NCBI GenBank assembly: GCA_026224995.1
Contig: JAMFRX010000063.1
Coordinates: 1-6,169, forward strand
DNA length: 6,169 bases
Reading direction: 5' to 3'
Source of the DNA: Puia dinghuensis
GTDB taxonomy: Bacteria > Bacteroidota > Bacteroidia > Chitinophagales > Chitinophagaceae
Under the pieces are notes generated by a model that did not search any database, was not told the DNA's origin, and saw only the letters and a list, made by a program, of their open reading frames with translations. The number at the start of each line of letters is the position of its first letter. The first letter of the stretch is position 1. Made by a program: the position numbers and the translations under genes. Below, one piece after another: positions 1-6,140 of the stretch.

Positions 1-860
1 ACTATTTCGCCGCGGTAGTCTTTGGGAGCGGTTTCCTTGACGGCGGCTTTTTTATCCTGTTCGTCGACCTCTTCCGTGAACTCGGAGATAAAGGTCTTGT
101 TGCTCATGTCCATGATCTTGTTCGCCTTGAACATATAAAGGAACCAGTTTTTGGCGCTTTTGCTTTCCGAGGTCCGGGTCTGGAAGGTATCCAGGTCGTT
201 GCCGGTGTATTCGATCTTCCCCATGGCCTGCTGCAGGATGCTGTCGCTCTTGATACTGGCCGTCAGAGCGCGGTGCAGACTATAGAGGTCAATGCCGTTG
301 TCGGTGCCGTCACCTAAGATGGTCTTGCGGGCCTTTATCCACATATGATAATTATCCTTGTCGTCGGCGTTGAAGCTGGTAGTGTCCAGGCCGGGCTTGT
401 CGAAGGTCGTCTTATAGGAATAGTAGACGCGGGCTTCTTCCTGTGAGTCGTCGTTTACATTGGTCCCGTCCTTGCCGCCGATGAAATTCCAGCCATGGAT
501 ATCGTCGACATAGCCGTTATGATCGTCGTCGATGCCGTTGCCGGGGATCTCTTTGGTATTGACCCAAAGGACGTCCTTCAGATCTTCGTGGAGGGTATCT
601 ACGCCCGAGTCGATGACCGCTACGAGCACGGTCTTGCTCTTCAATTTCTTGATCTTTACAAAATCATAGGCCTTGTTCAGGCTTATCCCGTCGAACCCAT
701 CCTTCTCTTTATCCAGCAGGTGCCAGCCTTTCGGCAGCTCGGTCTTAGCAGAAGTACCCTGGGCAAACATCATCAATGGCGAGCAACCTAACAGCATCAC
801 CAGCATCCATCCGTTCAAGCTTCGCAAGCGACAAATCATTTTCGTTGTTTTTAGTTTCAT
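1..860 (-). CDS. Secreted subtilisin-like serine peptidase (family S8), 3' end outside the window
   Basis: This is the N-terminal 286 codons of an exported endopeptidase; the rest lies beyond the left edge. Reading from ATG at 860, a basic start (MKLKTTKMICRLR) is followed by a hydrophobic stretch at about residues 17-33 ending in FAQG, a typical Bacteroidota signal-peptide end. VAVIDSGVD (80-88) holds the catalytic Asp84 of the Asp-His-Ser triad. NGIDDDHNGYVDD (108-120) and HGWNF (122-126) follow, as in Bacteroidota subtilases. The HGTHV histidine motif and the GTS serine motif are not reached: after GWNF come more than 150 charged, Asp/Lys-rich residues, which I take to be the insertion seen before the histidine in this subgroup. 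Intact activity therefore cannot be judged. AGGA lies 12 nt upstream of the ATG, so ribosome-site support is weak. The OmpA-family gene ends 104 bp upstream. The S8 family call is secure; the substrate is unknown. Confidence 0.9.
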   Translation of the reverse strand, partial: MKLKTTKMICRLRSLNGWMLVMLLGCSPLMMFAQGTSAKTELPKGWHLLDKEKDGFDGISLNKAYDFVKIKKLKSKTVLVAVIDSGVDTLHEDLKDVLWVNTKEIPGNGIDDDHNGYVDDIHGWNFIGGKDGTNVNDDSQEEARVYYSYKTTFDKPGLDTTSFNADDKDNYHMWIKARKTILGDGTDNGIDLYSLHRALTASIKSDSILQQAMGKIEYTGNDLDTFQTRTSESKSAKNWFLYMFKANKIMDMSNKTFISEFTEEVDEQDKKAAVKETAPKDYRGEI

Positions 861-894
861 GTGTATGTTCAATCCTGTTGAATCGTTCAAACCT

Positions 895-930
895 CAAAAT
901 ACGGGATTGAGCGCTATTGGGTGCCAAAAA
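895..930 (-). promoter_or_regulatory. Possible promoter for the S8 peptidase gene
   Basis: On the minus strand TTTTTGG (924-930) lies about 22 nt before TATTTTG (895-901). This loosely resembles the Bacteroidota TTG / TAnnTTTG pattern, but the -7 element is one base short of consensus. It would give a leader of roughly 30 nt before the ATG at 860. The rest of the 861-964 gap shows no clear terminator for the upstream gene. Weak match in AT-rich sequence. Confidence 0.25.
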
Positions 931-964
931 TTACAGGAATGGTTTTATTGCTTTGTTAAAATTG

Positions 965-2428
965 TCATTTCTCAAGGCTGAGCCTCAATTCTACGCGCCG
1001 GTTGGCGGCCTTTCCTTTAGGCGTCCTATTGTCGGCGATCGGGTTCTGTTGGCCGAAGCCGGTGGCGGTCAGCCGGGCATCGGGGACGCCCTTGCTCATG
1101 AGGTAGACTTTGACGGCGCCCGCGCGTTTGCTGGACAGCTGAAGGTTCTTTTCCGGAAGGCCAGAGTTATCGGTATAGCCTTCGATAGTGAGATGCCAGC
1201 CGGGGTGTGCGAGCAAGAGGGTCGCCAGCTGGTCGAGAGCCGTGAAGGAGCCGTCCGTCAGCCTATCGCTTCCCGGGTTGAAGAGTACATTGTGGGCGAT
1301 AAAGTTGATCTGGTCCGTTTGTTCCTTCCTGATCTCCGGCACGGGGACGGGCAAGGGGCAACCATGATTTTCCACAGGGCCGGCGCTGTCCGGGCATTTG
1401 TCCACCTCGTCGTTCAGGCCGTCGTGATCCCTGTCCGGTATAGGGCAGCCATTGTAGCGTGCGAGGCCGGGCACGGTGGGACAGGAGTCGTGTTCGTCGT
1501 CGATGCCGTCGTGGTCGGTGTCGGGAATGGGGCAGCCGTTGAAGCGGGCTACGCCGGGAATGGTCCTGCAGGAGTCGTGTTCGTCGTCGACGCCATCGTG
1601 GTCGGTATCCGGGACGGGGCAGCCGTGCCAGGCCGGAGTGCCGGGCTGAAGGGGGCATTCGTCCTCTTCGTCGTTGATGCCATCATGGTCGGTATCTTTT
1701 TTACGCAGCGGTGTGGCCGGGCCCGAGGACGACAGCCAGATGCCTACGGAGATGCCTGCCACCTGGTGGTGGAAGGTTCCGGTATAGGGAGCATTATAAA
1801 AATTGGTGAGGCCGCGGCTGAAATAGCCGCTGATGAACACATTGCCCATTTCAATGCCGGCCCTGGCATTGACGCCCACGTCCAGGGTCTTGTAGGTATC
1901 CGGGCCTTTTCCTACGGCGACGGGTTCGGTGGTGTTGCTGTATTCGCTGGTGCTGCTGGTGAGGCTTTCGGTGGTGATATTGCCTTTGTAGAAAAAGCCG
2001 AAATAGGGGCCTGCGCTCACGAATAGCTTGTTGTGGCGATTGGCGGTGAAGGGTATCTTATAGGTGATGTTTAGCGGGATCTCTACATAGCCAAGCTTGA
2101 GGCTTTGTTTGTTGTAGACGGTGTCGGTGGCCAGGGCGGCGAGAGAATCGTTATTCTGCTTAAAGGTGCGGCCTTTGGTGATATAGGTGATGGAGGGCTG
2201 GAAGTAGAAGCGGCTATGGCCGATGGGGACGTCAACCATTACGCCGAGCTCGAAACCGGTGCGTTGCTTGTTGAAGGGCTTAGTCGTGCTATCCCATCCA
2301 GGTATATTGTTGGTTTCCAGTATTTTAGCCGAGTGGATACCACCAAGGAAGCCCAATCTTACCTGGGCCTGCAAGCCGCTGCCGCCGATGTTGACCAATA
2401 AAAGAAAAAGAGGTAGCCATTTTTTCAT
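965..2428 (-). CDS. OmpA-family outer-membrane protein: PorT-like barrel, four TSP type-3 repeats, OmpA peptidoglycan-binding domain
   Basis: This 487-residue protein probably sits in the outer membrane and holds it to peptidoglycan. Residues 1-22 are a signal peptide (MKKWLPLFLLLV, ending LQAQ). Residues 23 to about 232 have the alternating, Gly/aromatic-rich pattern of a PorT-like (OMP_b-brl_2 type) beta-barrel, with strands such as RFYFQPSITYITKG and LFVSAGPYFGFFYKG. Residues 245-360 are four thrombospondin type-3 repeats with DxDxDG calcium-binding motifs and paired cysteines. Residues about 373-487 are an OmpA C-terminal domain. In GYTDNSG and LSSKRAGAVKVYL, Asp420 and Arg435 match in spacing the diaminopimelate-binding Asp271 and Arg286 of E. 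coli OmpA, and the domain ends in NRRVEL. The barrel is likely a small anchor and not a large pore. The ATG at 2428 starts directly before the signal peptide; no Shine-Dalgarno is evident. The dehydrogenase gene ends 65 bp upstream, and that gap holds no clear promoter or terminator, so cotranscription is possible. Confidence 0.93.
   Translation of the reverse strand: MKKWLPLFLLLVNIGGSGLQAQVRLGFLGGIHSAKILETNNIPGWDSTTKPFNKQRTGFELGVMVDVPIGHSRFYFQPSITYITKGRTFKQNNDSLAALATDTVYNKQSLKLGYVEIPLNITYKIPFTANRHNKLFVSAGPYFGFFYKGNITTESLTSSTSEYSNTTEPVAVGKGPDTYKTLDVGVNARAGIEMGNVFISGYFSRGLTNFYNAPYTGTFHHQVAGISVGIWLSSSGPATPLRKKDTDHDGINDEEDECPLQPGTPAWHGCPVPDTDHDGVDDEHDSCRTIPGVARFNGCPIPDTDHDGIDDEHDSCPTVPGLARYNGCPIPDRDHDGLNDEVDKCPDSAGPVENHGCPLPVPVPEIRKEQTDQINFIAHNVLFNPGSDRLTDGSFTALDQLATLLLAHPGWHLTIEGYTDNSGLPEKNLQLSSKRAGAVKVYLMSKGVPDARLTATGFGQQNPIADNRTPKGKAANRRVELRLSLEK
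1349..1696 (-). repeat. Four tandem 87-bp coding repeats (TSP type-3 / calcium-binding)
   Basis: These are four uninterrupted in-frame units of exactly 29 codons (protein residues 245-273, 274-302, 303-331, 332-360). Each begins D(T/R)DHDG, continues with an acidic segment and a first cysteine (258, 287, 316, 345), and has a second cysteine 12 residues later (270, 299, 328, 357) before a Pro-X-Pro end. Units 2 and 3 differ at only 5 of 29 residues, which suggests recent duplication. Unit 2 has Cys-Arg where the others have Cys-Pro. In this family such repeats bind calcium and form a stiff linker between barrel and OmpA domain; I infer the cysteines pair within each unit. Confidence 0.9.
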
Positions 2429-2493
2429 AACTGCAGATAGACCATCGGCGATATAACGAACTATCCACCGTATTATTTTGCGGCGGCCGGGGC

Positions 2494-4017
2494 TTAAAGA
2501 TCGAATTTTATTCCCTGAGCCAAAGGCAATTGAGTGGAGTAGTTGATCGTGTTGGTCTGGCGCCGCATATAGGCTTTCCAGGCGTCGCTGCCGCTCTCTC
2601 TGCCCCCTCCGGTCTCTTTTTCCCCGCCGAAGGCGCCGCCGATCTCGGCGCCGCTGGTGCCGATGTTGACGTTGGCGATGCCGCAGTCGCTGCCGGCGGC
2701 CGAGAGGAACCGTTCGGCTTCCCGCAGGTTCAGGGTCATAATGGAGGAGGACAGGCCCTGGGGCACGCCGTTCTGGATCGCGATCGCCTCTTCCAGGGTC
2801 TTATAGCGCAGGAGGTAGAGGATGGGGGCGAAGGTCTCCTGGGCCACTATGGGATAGGAGGGGTCGGCTTCGGCGATACAGGGACGGACATAGCAGCCGC
2901 TTTCGAATCCGTCGCCGGCCAGCACTTCTCCTTGCACCAGGAAGCGGCAGCCCTGGCTTTTACCCGTCTCGATGGCCTTGAGGTAGCTGTTCACTGCGTC
3001 CTTGTCTATAAGCGGGCCCACATGGTTCTTTTCGTCGAGGGGGTCACCGATGCGTAATTGGCCGTATACGGTCGCTAATTTGTCCTTTACGTGATCATAG
3101 ATCTCTTCCTGTATGATGAGGCGGCGGGTGGTCGTGCAGCGTTGGCCGGCGGTCCCGACTGCGCCGAAGACGGCGCCGATGATGGCGATGTTGAGGTCGG
3201 CGTCGGCGGAAACGATGATGGCGTTGTTGCCGCCCAGCTCTAAGATGGATCTGCCGAGGCGGGCCGCCACGGCCGTGCCTACGGCCTTGCCCATACGGGT
3301 GGAGCCGGTGGCGGAAAGAAGGGGGATACGGGTATCCGCGGCCAGCCATTCGCCAATCTCGCGGCCGCCGTTGATCAGGCCGCTGACGCCTTCGGGGACG
3401 CCATTGGCGGCGAAAACGGCTTCTACGATATGCTGGCAAGCCAGGGCGCACAGGGGCGTCTTCTCGCTGGGCTTCCAGATACAGGTATTGCCACAGACCC
3501 AGGCCAGCATGGTGTTCCAGCTCCAGACGGCCACGGGGAAGTTAAAGGCGGAGATGATACCCACTACGCCCAGGGGATGCCACTGCTCGTACATCCTGTG
3601 GGCGGGACGTTCGCTGTGCATGGTCAGTCCGTGCAGCTGCCGGGAGAGGCCTACGGCAAAATCGCAGATGTCGATCATCTCCTGGACTTCGCCATATCCT
3701 TCCTGCAGGCTCTTGCCCATCTCGTAGGAGACCAGCGATCCCAGGGCCGGCTTGTTACGACGCAGGGCCTCGCCGATCTGGCGGACGACTTCCCCGCGGC
3801 GGGGGGCCGGCCAGAGGCGCCATTCTGTGAATGCCCGACCGGCTGCCGTGACCACGGCTTCGTAGGCGGCTTTATCGGTAGCGGTGACGGCGGCGATACG
3901 CCGCCCGTCCACGGGGGAGAAAGATTCGAAGGCAGGCGCCGTAGAAGGGAGCCAGGCGGTACCTGTGGAGGTACCGGCGTTCTCGGTGCCGATATGAAGC
4001 TGCTGTAGGAATTCCAT
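2494..4017 (-). CDS. amaB: ALDH7-family aldehyde dehydrogenase, probable L-piperidine-6-carboxylate / alpha-aminoadipate semialdehyde dehydrogenase
   Basis: This NAD-dependent enzyme is predicted to oxidise alpha-aminoadipate semialdehyde (in equilibrium with piperideine-6-carboxylate) to alpha-aminoadipate in the cytoplasm, a step in lysine and pipecolate catabolism. From ATG at 4017 it has 507 residues, normal for the family. Visible sites are FNFP (158-161, oxyanion Asn159), Lys182 in WKPSEK, GSTRMG (238-243), general base Glu260 in ELGG, nucleophile Cys294 in GTAGQRC, and the cofactor-binding ETF at 394-396. The C-terminal stretch from NVNIGTSGAEIGG through GGGRESGSDAWKAYMRR to LPLAQGIKF is nearly that of human antiquitin (ALDH7A1). 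Glu113 and Arg293 align with antiquitin Glu121 and Arg301, which hold the amino-acid end of the substrate. A frame-open ATG at 4080 would add 21 residues (MVSFFLNCLRL...) encoded by an inverted repeat, so I reject that start. No lysine-pathway gene is adjacent, so the pathway role comes from family similarity alone. Confidence 0.93.
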   Translation of the reverse strand: MEFLQQLHIGTENAGTSTGTAWLPSTAPAFESFSPVDGRRIAAVTATDKAAYEAVVTAAGRAFTEWRLWPAPRRGEVVRQIGEALRRNKPALGSLVSYEMGKSLQEGYGEVQEMIDICDFAVGLSRQLHGLTMHSERPAHRMYEQWHPLGVVGIISAFNFPVAVWSWNTMLAWVCGNTCIWKPSEKTPLCALACQHIVEAVFAANGVPEGVSGLINGGREIGEWLAADTRIPLLSATGSTRMGKAVGTAVAARLGRSILELGGNNAIIVSADADLNIAIIGAVFGAVGTAGQRCTTTRRLIIQEEIYDHVKDKLATVYGQLRIGDPLDEKNHVGPLIDKDAVNSYLKAIETGKSQGCRFLVQGEVLAGDGFESGCYVRPCIAEADPSYPIVAQETFAPILYLLRYKTLEEAIAIQNGVPQGLSSSIMTLNLREAERFLSAAGSDCGIANVNIGTSGAEIGGAFGGEKETGGGRESGSDAWKAYMRRQTNTINYSTQLPLAQGIKFDL

Positions 4018-4024
4018 AAAAAAT

Positions 4025-4062
4025 AATTGCTTGCGAATTAAGTGACTTAATCGCAAGCAATT
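4025..4062 (-). promoter_or_regulatory. Long inverted repeat followed by a T-run just before the dehydrogenase start codon
   Basis: The arms are AATTGCTTGCGAATTAAGT (4025-4043) and ACTTAATCGCAAGCAATT (4045-4062). They are complementary over 18 bp with one unpaired A and a single central G. In the minus-strand transcript the hairpin is followed by ATTTTTT and then the ATG at 4017. Hairpin plus U-run is the layout of an intrinsic terminator, but here it occupies the ribosome-binding position. It could be an attenuator, a translation-blocking hairpin, or a DNA operator for a dimeric repressor. The T-run is on the minus-strand side only, so it does not act as a terminator for plus-strand transcription. 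Confidence 0.8.
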
Positions 4063-4066
4063 TAGG

Positions 4067-4096
4067 AAAAAACTAACCACTAACCAGTGGCCTCAA
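4067..4096 (-). promoter_or_regulatory. Possible promoter for the ALDH7 gene
   Basis: On the minus strand TTG (4094-4096) is followed after 18 nt by TAGTTTTT (4068-4075), one base off the Bacteroidota TAnnTTTG -7 element. The start point would fall at about 4060, inside or at the edge of the large inverted repeat, which would suit an operator overlapping the start site. The spacer contains the tandem 7-mer CTAACCA (plus strand, 4073-4086). A second candidate, TAGATTTT, lies further upstream at about 4106-4113. Confidence 0.35.
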
Positions 4097-4132
4097 CCTT
4101 AACTTAAAATCTACTATGAAAAAACTGGTCCT

Positions 4133-4157
4133 ATGCCGGTATCTACCTTACCGGCAT
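4133..4157. repeat. Perfect 9-bp inverted repeat in the intergenic region
   Basis: ATGCCGGTA (4133-4141) and TACCGGCAT (4149-4157) are exact reverse complements around a 7-nt loop. On the plus strand TTTT follows, but no plus-strand gene ends here. On the minus strand a six-T run begins about eight bases after the stem, too far for a standard terminator. It may be a backup terminator for the two-component operon or a protein-binding site upstream of the ALDH7 promoter. Confidence 0.6.
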
Positions 4158-4248
4158 TTTACAATACGTATAAGACCCGACGCGGGTTGCGTGAAGAGGG
4201 GATGGAGGGGGGAAGTATCGGTGAACGGCGGAAAATTCATGGTAAACA

Positions 4249-4282
4249 GGCATTGGCCCGGTCCGAAGGCGGGGCCAATGCC
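4249..4282 (-). terminator. Probable intrinsic terminator of the kinase-regulator operon
   Basis: Perfect 11-bp arms GGCATTGGCCC (4249-4259) and GGGCCAATGCC (4272-4282) enclose a 12-nt loop. The stem begins 2 nt after the TGA stop of the response-regulator gene. On the minus strand it is followed by TGTTTACC, so the U-run is poor. Placement and stem strength favour a terminator or a 3'-end stabilising hairpin. Confidence 0.6.
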
Positions 4283-4284
4283 GA

Positions 4285-4983
4285 TCAATTGAGCTTATTC
4301 TCCATCGCTGCGAAAAAGCCTTCGCTGTAGCTAACGCCGATGGGTATCTCTTTGTCCGCGATCTTGATCTTGCTCTTGCTGATATGCTCGATCTTGCTGA
4401 TAGGCACGATATAGCTGCGATGCGCGCGGATGAATTCCCGTGCGGGGAGCTTCTGCGCGATGGTCTTGAGGGTCATGAGGGTGAGGATCGATTTGCCCGG
4501 GAGATATATTTTTATATAGTCGTCGAGACCTTCGATATAAAGGATCTCTTTTAGGTTGACCTTGACCATCTGGTAATCCGATTTCACGAAGATATAGCCT
4601 TCCTGCAGTTCCTGGCTGGTGAGGTAGTCGACATATTCCTTGGCCTTATAGACGGATTTCAGGAAGCGGTCGTACTCGATAGGCTTCAGCAGGTAGTCGA
4701 TGGCATCGACGTTAAAGCCGTCCACGGCATATTCGCTGTAGGCGGTGGTAAAGACGACGGCGGTATTCTTTTTGTTGATGATCCGGGAGAATTCGATGCC
4801 GTTGATATCGGGCATCTGGATGTCCAGGAAGAGGATGTCCACGGGGGCGGTATCCATTTGTTTCTGGGCCTCGAAGGGGTCGGTGAAGACGCCTTTCAGG
4901 TCGAGGAAGTAGATCTTGGCGATGTATTTCTTCAGGACCTCCAGCGCGAGGGGTTCATCGTCGATGGCTATACACGTTAACAT
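4285..4983 (-). CDS. LytTR-family response regulator (receiver plus LytTR DNA-binding domain)
   Basis: This 232-residue cytoplasmic transcription regulator is predicted to take phosphate from the kinase encoded just upstream and then bind DNA. The receiver domain (about 1-120) has the acidic pair Asp8-Asp9, phosphoacceptor Asp54 in LFLDIQMPDINGIEF, Thr79/Thr80 in VVFTTAY, and Lys100 in YLLKP, so all switch residues are present. The LytTR domain (about 131-230) shows FVKSDYQMVKVNLKEILYIEG, then FIRAHRSYIVPISKIEHI and IPIGVSYSEGF, as in the LytR/AlgR/BtsR group, which binds short direct repeats through a beta-strand fold. Its ATG at 4983 lies 2 nt after the kinase TAG, so the two are translationally coupled in one operon. 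A hairpin 2 nt after the stop probably ends the transcript. Targets are unknown; self-regulation or control of the ALDH7 gene ahead is possible but unproven. Confidence 0.95.
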   Translation of the reverse strand: MLTCIAIDDEPLALEVLKKYIAKIYFLDLKGVFTDPFEAQKQMDTAPVDILFLDIQMPDINGIEFSRIINKKNTAVVFTTAYSEYAVDGFNVDAIDYLLKPIEYDRFLKSVYKAKEYVDYLTSQELQEGYIFVKSDYQMVKVNLKEILYIEGLDDYIKIYLPGKSILTLMTLKTIAQKLPAREFIRAHRSYIVPISKIEHISKSKIKIADKEIPIGVSYSEGFFAAMENKLN

Positions 4984-4985
4984 TA

Positions 4986-6080
4986 CTAGACTGGGACTTT
5001 TAAGTGAACAATAAATTCATTGCTTTTGTCCTGGATATCCAGCGAATAGCGGTCTTCGTAAAACAGATCGAGCCGGCGTTTGGTATTGTTGATGCCGATG
5101 CCTGTATTGTCCGACACGCGCAGCATGGTGTTGATGTGTTTCTGGTTGCAAATACTAAAATACAACGAATTGTTCTTTATTTCCAATAAGATATTGATGG
5201 GGCTGCGTTCGCGGGTACTGATGCCGTATTTGAAGGCGTTCTCCACGAAAGGCAGCAGCAGGAGCGGGGCGATCTGATGTCCGAGGGGTTCGCCGCGGAC
5301 GCTGAATTCGATGATGGTCTTATCGGTGAGCCGCATCTTTTGGAGTTCGATGTAGTGCGAGGTGAACTGGATCTCTTTTTCCAGCGGAACGAGGTCGTTC
5401 CGTGCTTCTGTGAGAACGTAGCGCATGATGCTGGAGAGCTTCATCACGGCGGCGGCGGTGTGTTCGGACTGGGCGGTGGCCAGGGCGTAAATATTATTCA
5501 GGGTATTGAAAAGAAAGTGGGGGTTGATCTGTGCCTTTAGGAATGAAAGCTCGGCCTTGAGCTTTTCGTTTGCGATCTCCTTGTTGCGTTGTTCGGAGCG
5601 GAGCCATTGGTTGATGACGCGGATGCCGGTGCTGAATACGAAGACCATGAGGAAAACGGCGAGATTCGCGGCGCTGACGACGGGCCGGACCCGGGGTGGT
5701 CCCTGGCGCCCGGGTTGGCCGCCATTGAAACCCGTTCCCGATGGACGGCCAGTTTGGATCCCGCTGAAGGGCGATGCACCCGGGAACAGAGCGTGATAGA
5801 TGCGGGGAAGGGTGCAGTAAAAGATCAGCAGGGATAAAAGGAGGGCGGCGTAGAACAGGAATCTCTTCTCATCCAGCAGGCGGGGTATGAACACGTAGGT
5901 GTTGAGATAATAAAAAGCGATAAGAAAGCCGTTGTTGACGATAAAGAAGGTGGTGAAATAATGTTCCTGGAAAAAAGCGAGGTCCATGTCCCTGGGCCGG
6001 GGGTAGAAAAGGAAGGGCAGCAGCAGGAAGCAAAGCCATGCTGCGATATGAATAACGATCTGTACGGTAAGTTTCTTCAA
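4986..6080 (-). CDS. LytS/YehU-type membrane sensor histidine kinase (His_kinase domain PF06580)
   Basis: This 364-residue inner-membrane kinase is predicted to phosphorylate itself and then the adjacent LytTR regulator. Four hydrophobic segments are visible at about residues 7-26, 42-63, 74-95 and 136-157. The positive-inside rule puts both ends in the cytoplasm and a Gly/Pro/Arg-rich loop (97-135) in the periplasm. A short coiled-coil-like linker (159-180, SEQRNKEIANEKLKAEL) leads to the phosphorylation motif LKAQINPHFLFNTLNN with His188. The ATP-binding region has the N-box LPFVENAFKYG (276-286, Asn281) and the glycine motif NTGIGINNTKRRL (325-337). There is no separate sensory domain, so the signal is read by the membrane part or the loop. 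The start is TTG at 6080, chosen because AAAGGAG precedes it at good spacing and MKKLTVQ leads into the first membrane segment. The ligand is unknown. Confidence 0.94.
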   Translation of the reverse strand: MKKLTVQIVIHIAAWLCFLLLPFLFYPRPRDMDLAFFQEHYFTTFFIVNNGFLIAFYYLNTYVFIPRLLDEKRFLFYAALLLSLLIFYCTLPRIYHALFPGASPFSGIQTGRPSGTGFNGGQPGRQGPPRVRPVVSAANLAVFLMVFVFSTGIRVINQWLRSEQRNKEIANEKLKAELSFLKAQINPHFLFNTLNNIYALATAQSEHTAAAVMKLSSIMRYVLTEARNDLVPLEKEIQFTSHYIELQKMRLTDKTIIEFSVRGEPLGHQIAPLLLLPFVENAFKYGISTRERSPINILLEIKNNSLYFSICNQKHINTMLRVSDNTGIGINNTKRRLDLFYEDRYSLDIQDKSNEFIVHLKVPV

Positions 6081-6087
6081 GTCGGGT

Positions 6088-6094
6088 CTCCTTT
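6088..6094 (-). promoter_or_regulatory. Strong Shine-Dalgarno fixing the TTG start of the kinase
   Basis: AAAGGAG on the minus strand ends 7 nt before the TTG at 6080. It is the only near-perfect Shine-Dalgarno seen at a gene start in this window; the other starts lack one or have a weak, badly spaced match. It may compensate for the weak start codon. Confidence 0.8.
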
Positions 6095-6107
6095 ATCTTG
6101 ACCGTAT

Positions 6108-6140
6108 CAAAACTAATCGGGAATCGTCGAAAGCTTACAA
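6108..6140 (-). promoter_or_regulatory. Probable promoter of the kinase-regulator operon
   Basis: The minus strand has TAGTTTTG (6108-6115), an exact match to the Bacteroidota TAnnTTTG -7 element. A TTG at 6138-6140 lies 22 nt further upstream, at the long end of allowed spacing. Transcription would start at about 6101, giving a leader of about 20 nt that contains the Shine-Dalgarno. The remaining bases to 6169 show no recognisable gene. Confidence 0.55.

Noticed and set aside
779..812. Lipobox-like LLGC in the S8 peptidase signal peptide
   Set aside because: The hydrophobic core continues after the Cys (SPLMMFAQ), so ordinary signal-peptidase cleavage after FAQ is more likely than lipidation.
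1349..1696. Regular 87-bp periodicity as a possible CRISPR or satellite array
   Set aside because: The period is in frame, has no spacers, and encodes TSP type-3 motifs inside an intact gene.
917..2026. 369-codon plus-strand open frame
   Set aside because: It lies opposite the OmpA-family gene. Its repetitive VVFVVDA.VVG pattern is the complement of the calcium-repeat codons, and it has no domain or ribosome site of its own.
2429..2493. GC-rich gap between dehydrogenase and OmpA genes as a terminator
   Set aside because: Only a short imperfect stem can be drawn and there is no T-run on the minus strand.
2530..4008. Several long plus-strand open frames opposite the dehydrogenase
   Set aside because: They are low-complexity Ala/Gly/Arg/Pro-rich shadows of a high-GC gene whose minus-strand product is an unmistakable ALDH7 enzyme.
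4018..4080. Upstream ATG extending the dehydrogenase by 21 residues
   Set aside because: The extension is encoded by the inverted repeat and has a hydrophobic/basic make-up unlike the family N-terminus; the ATG at 4017 gives the expected length.
4116..4292. 58-codon plus-strand frame starting MKKLVLCRYL in the intergenic region
   Set aside because: It has no Shine-Dalgarno, runs through two inverted repeats and overlaps the regulator stop, and its sequence resembles no family I know.
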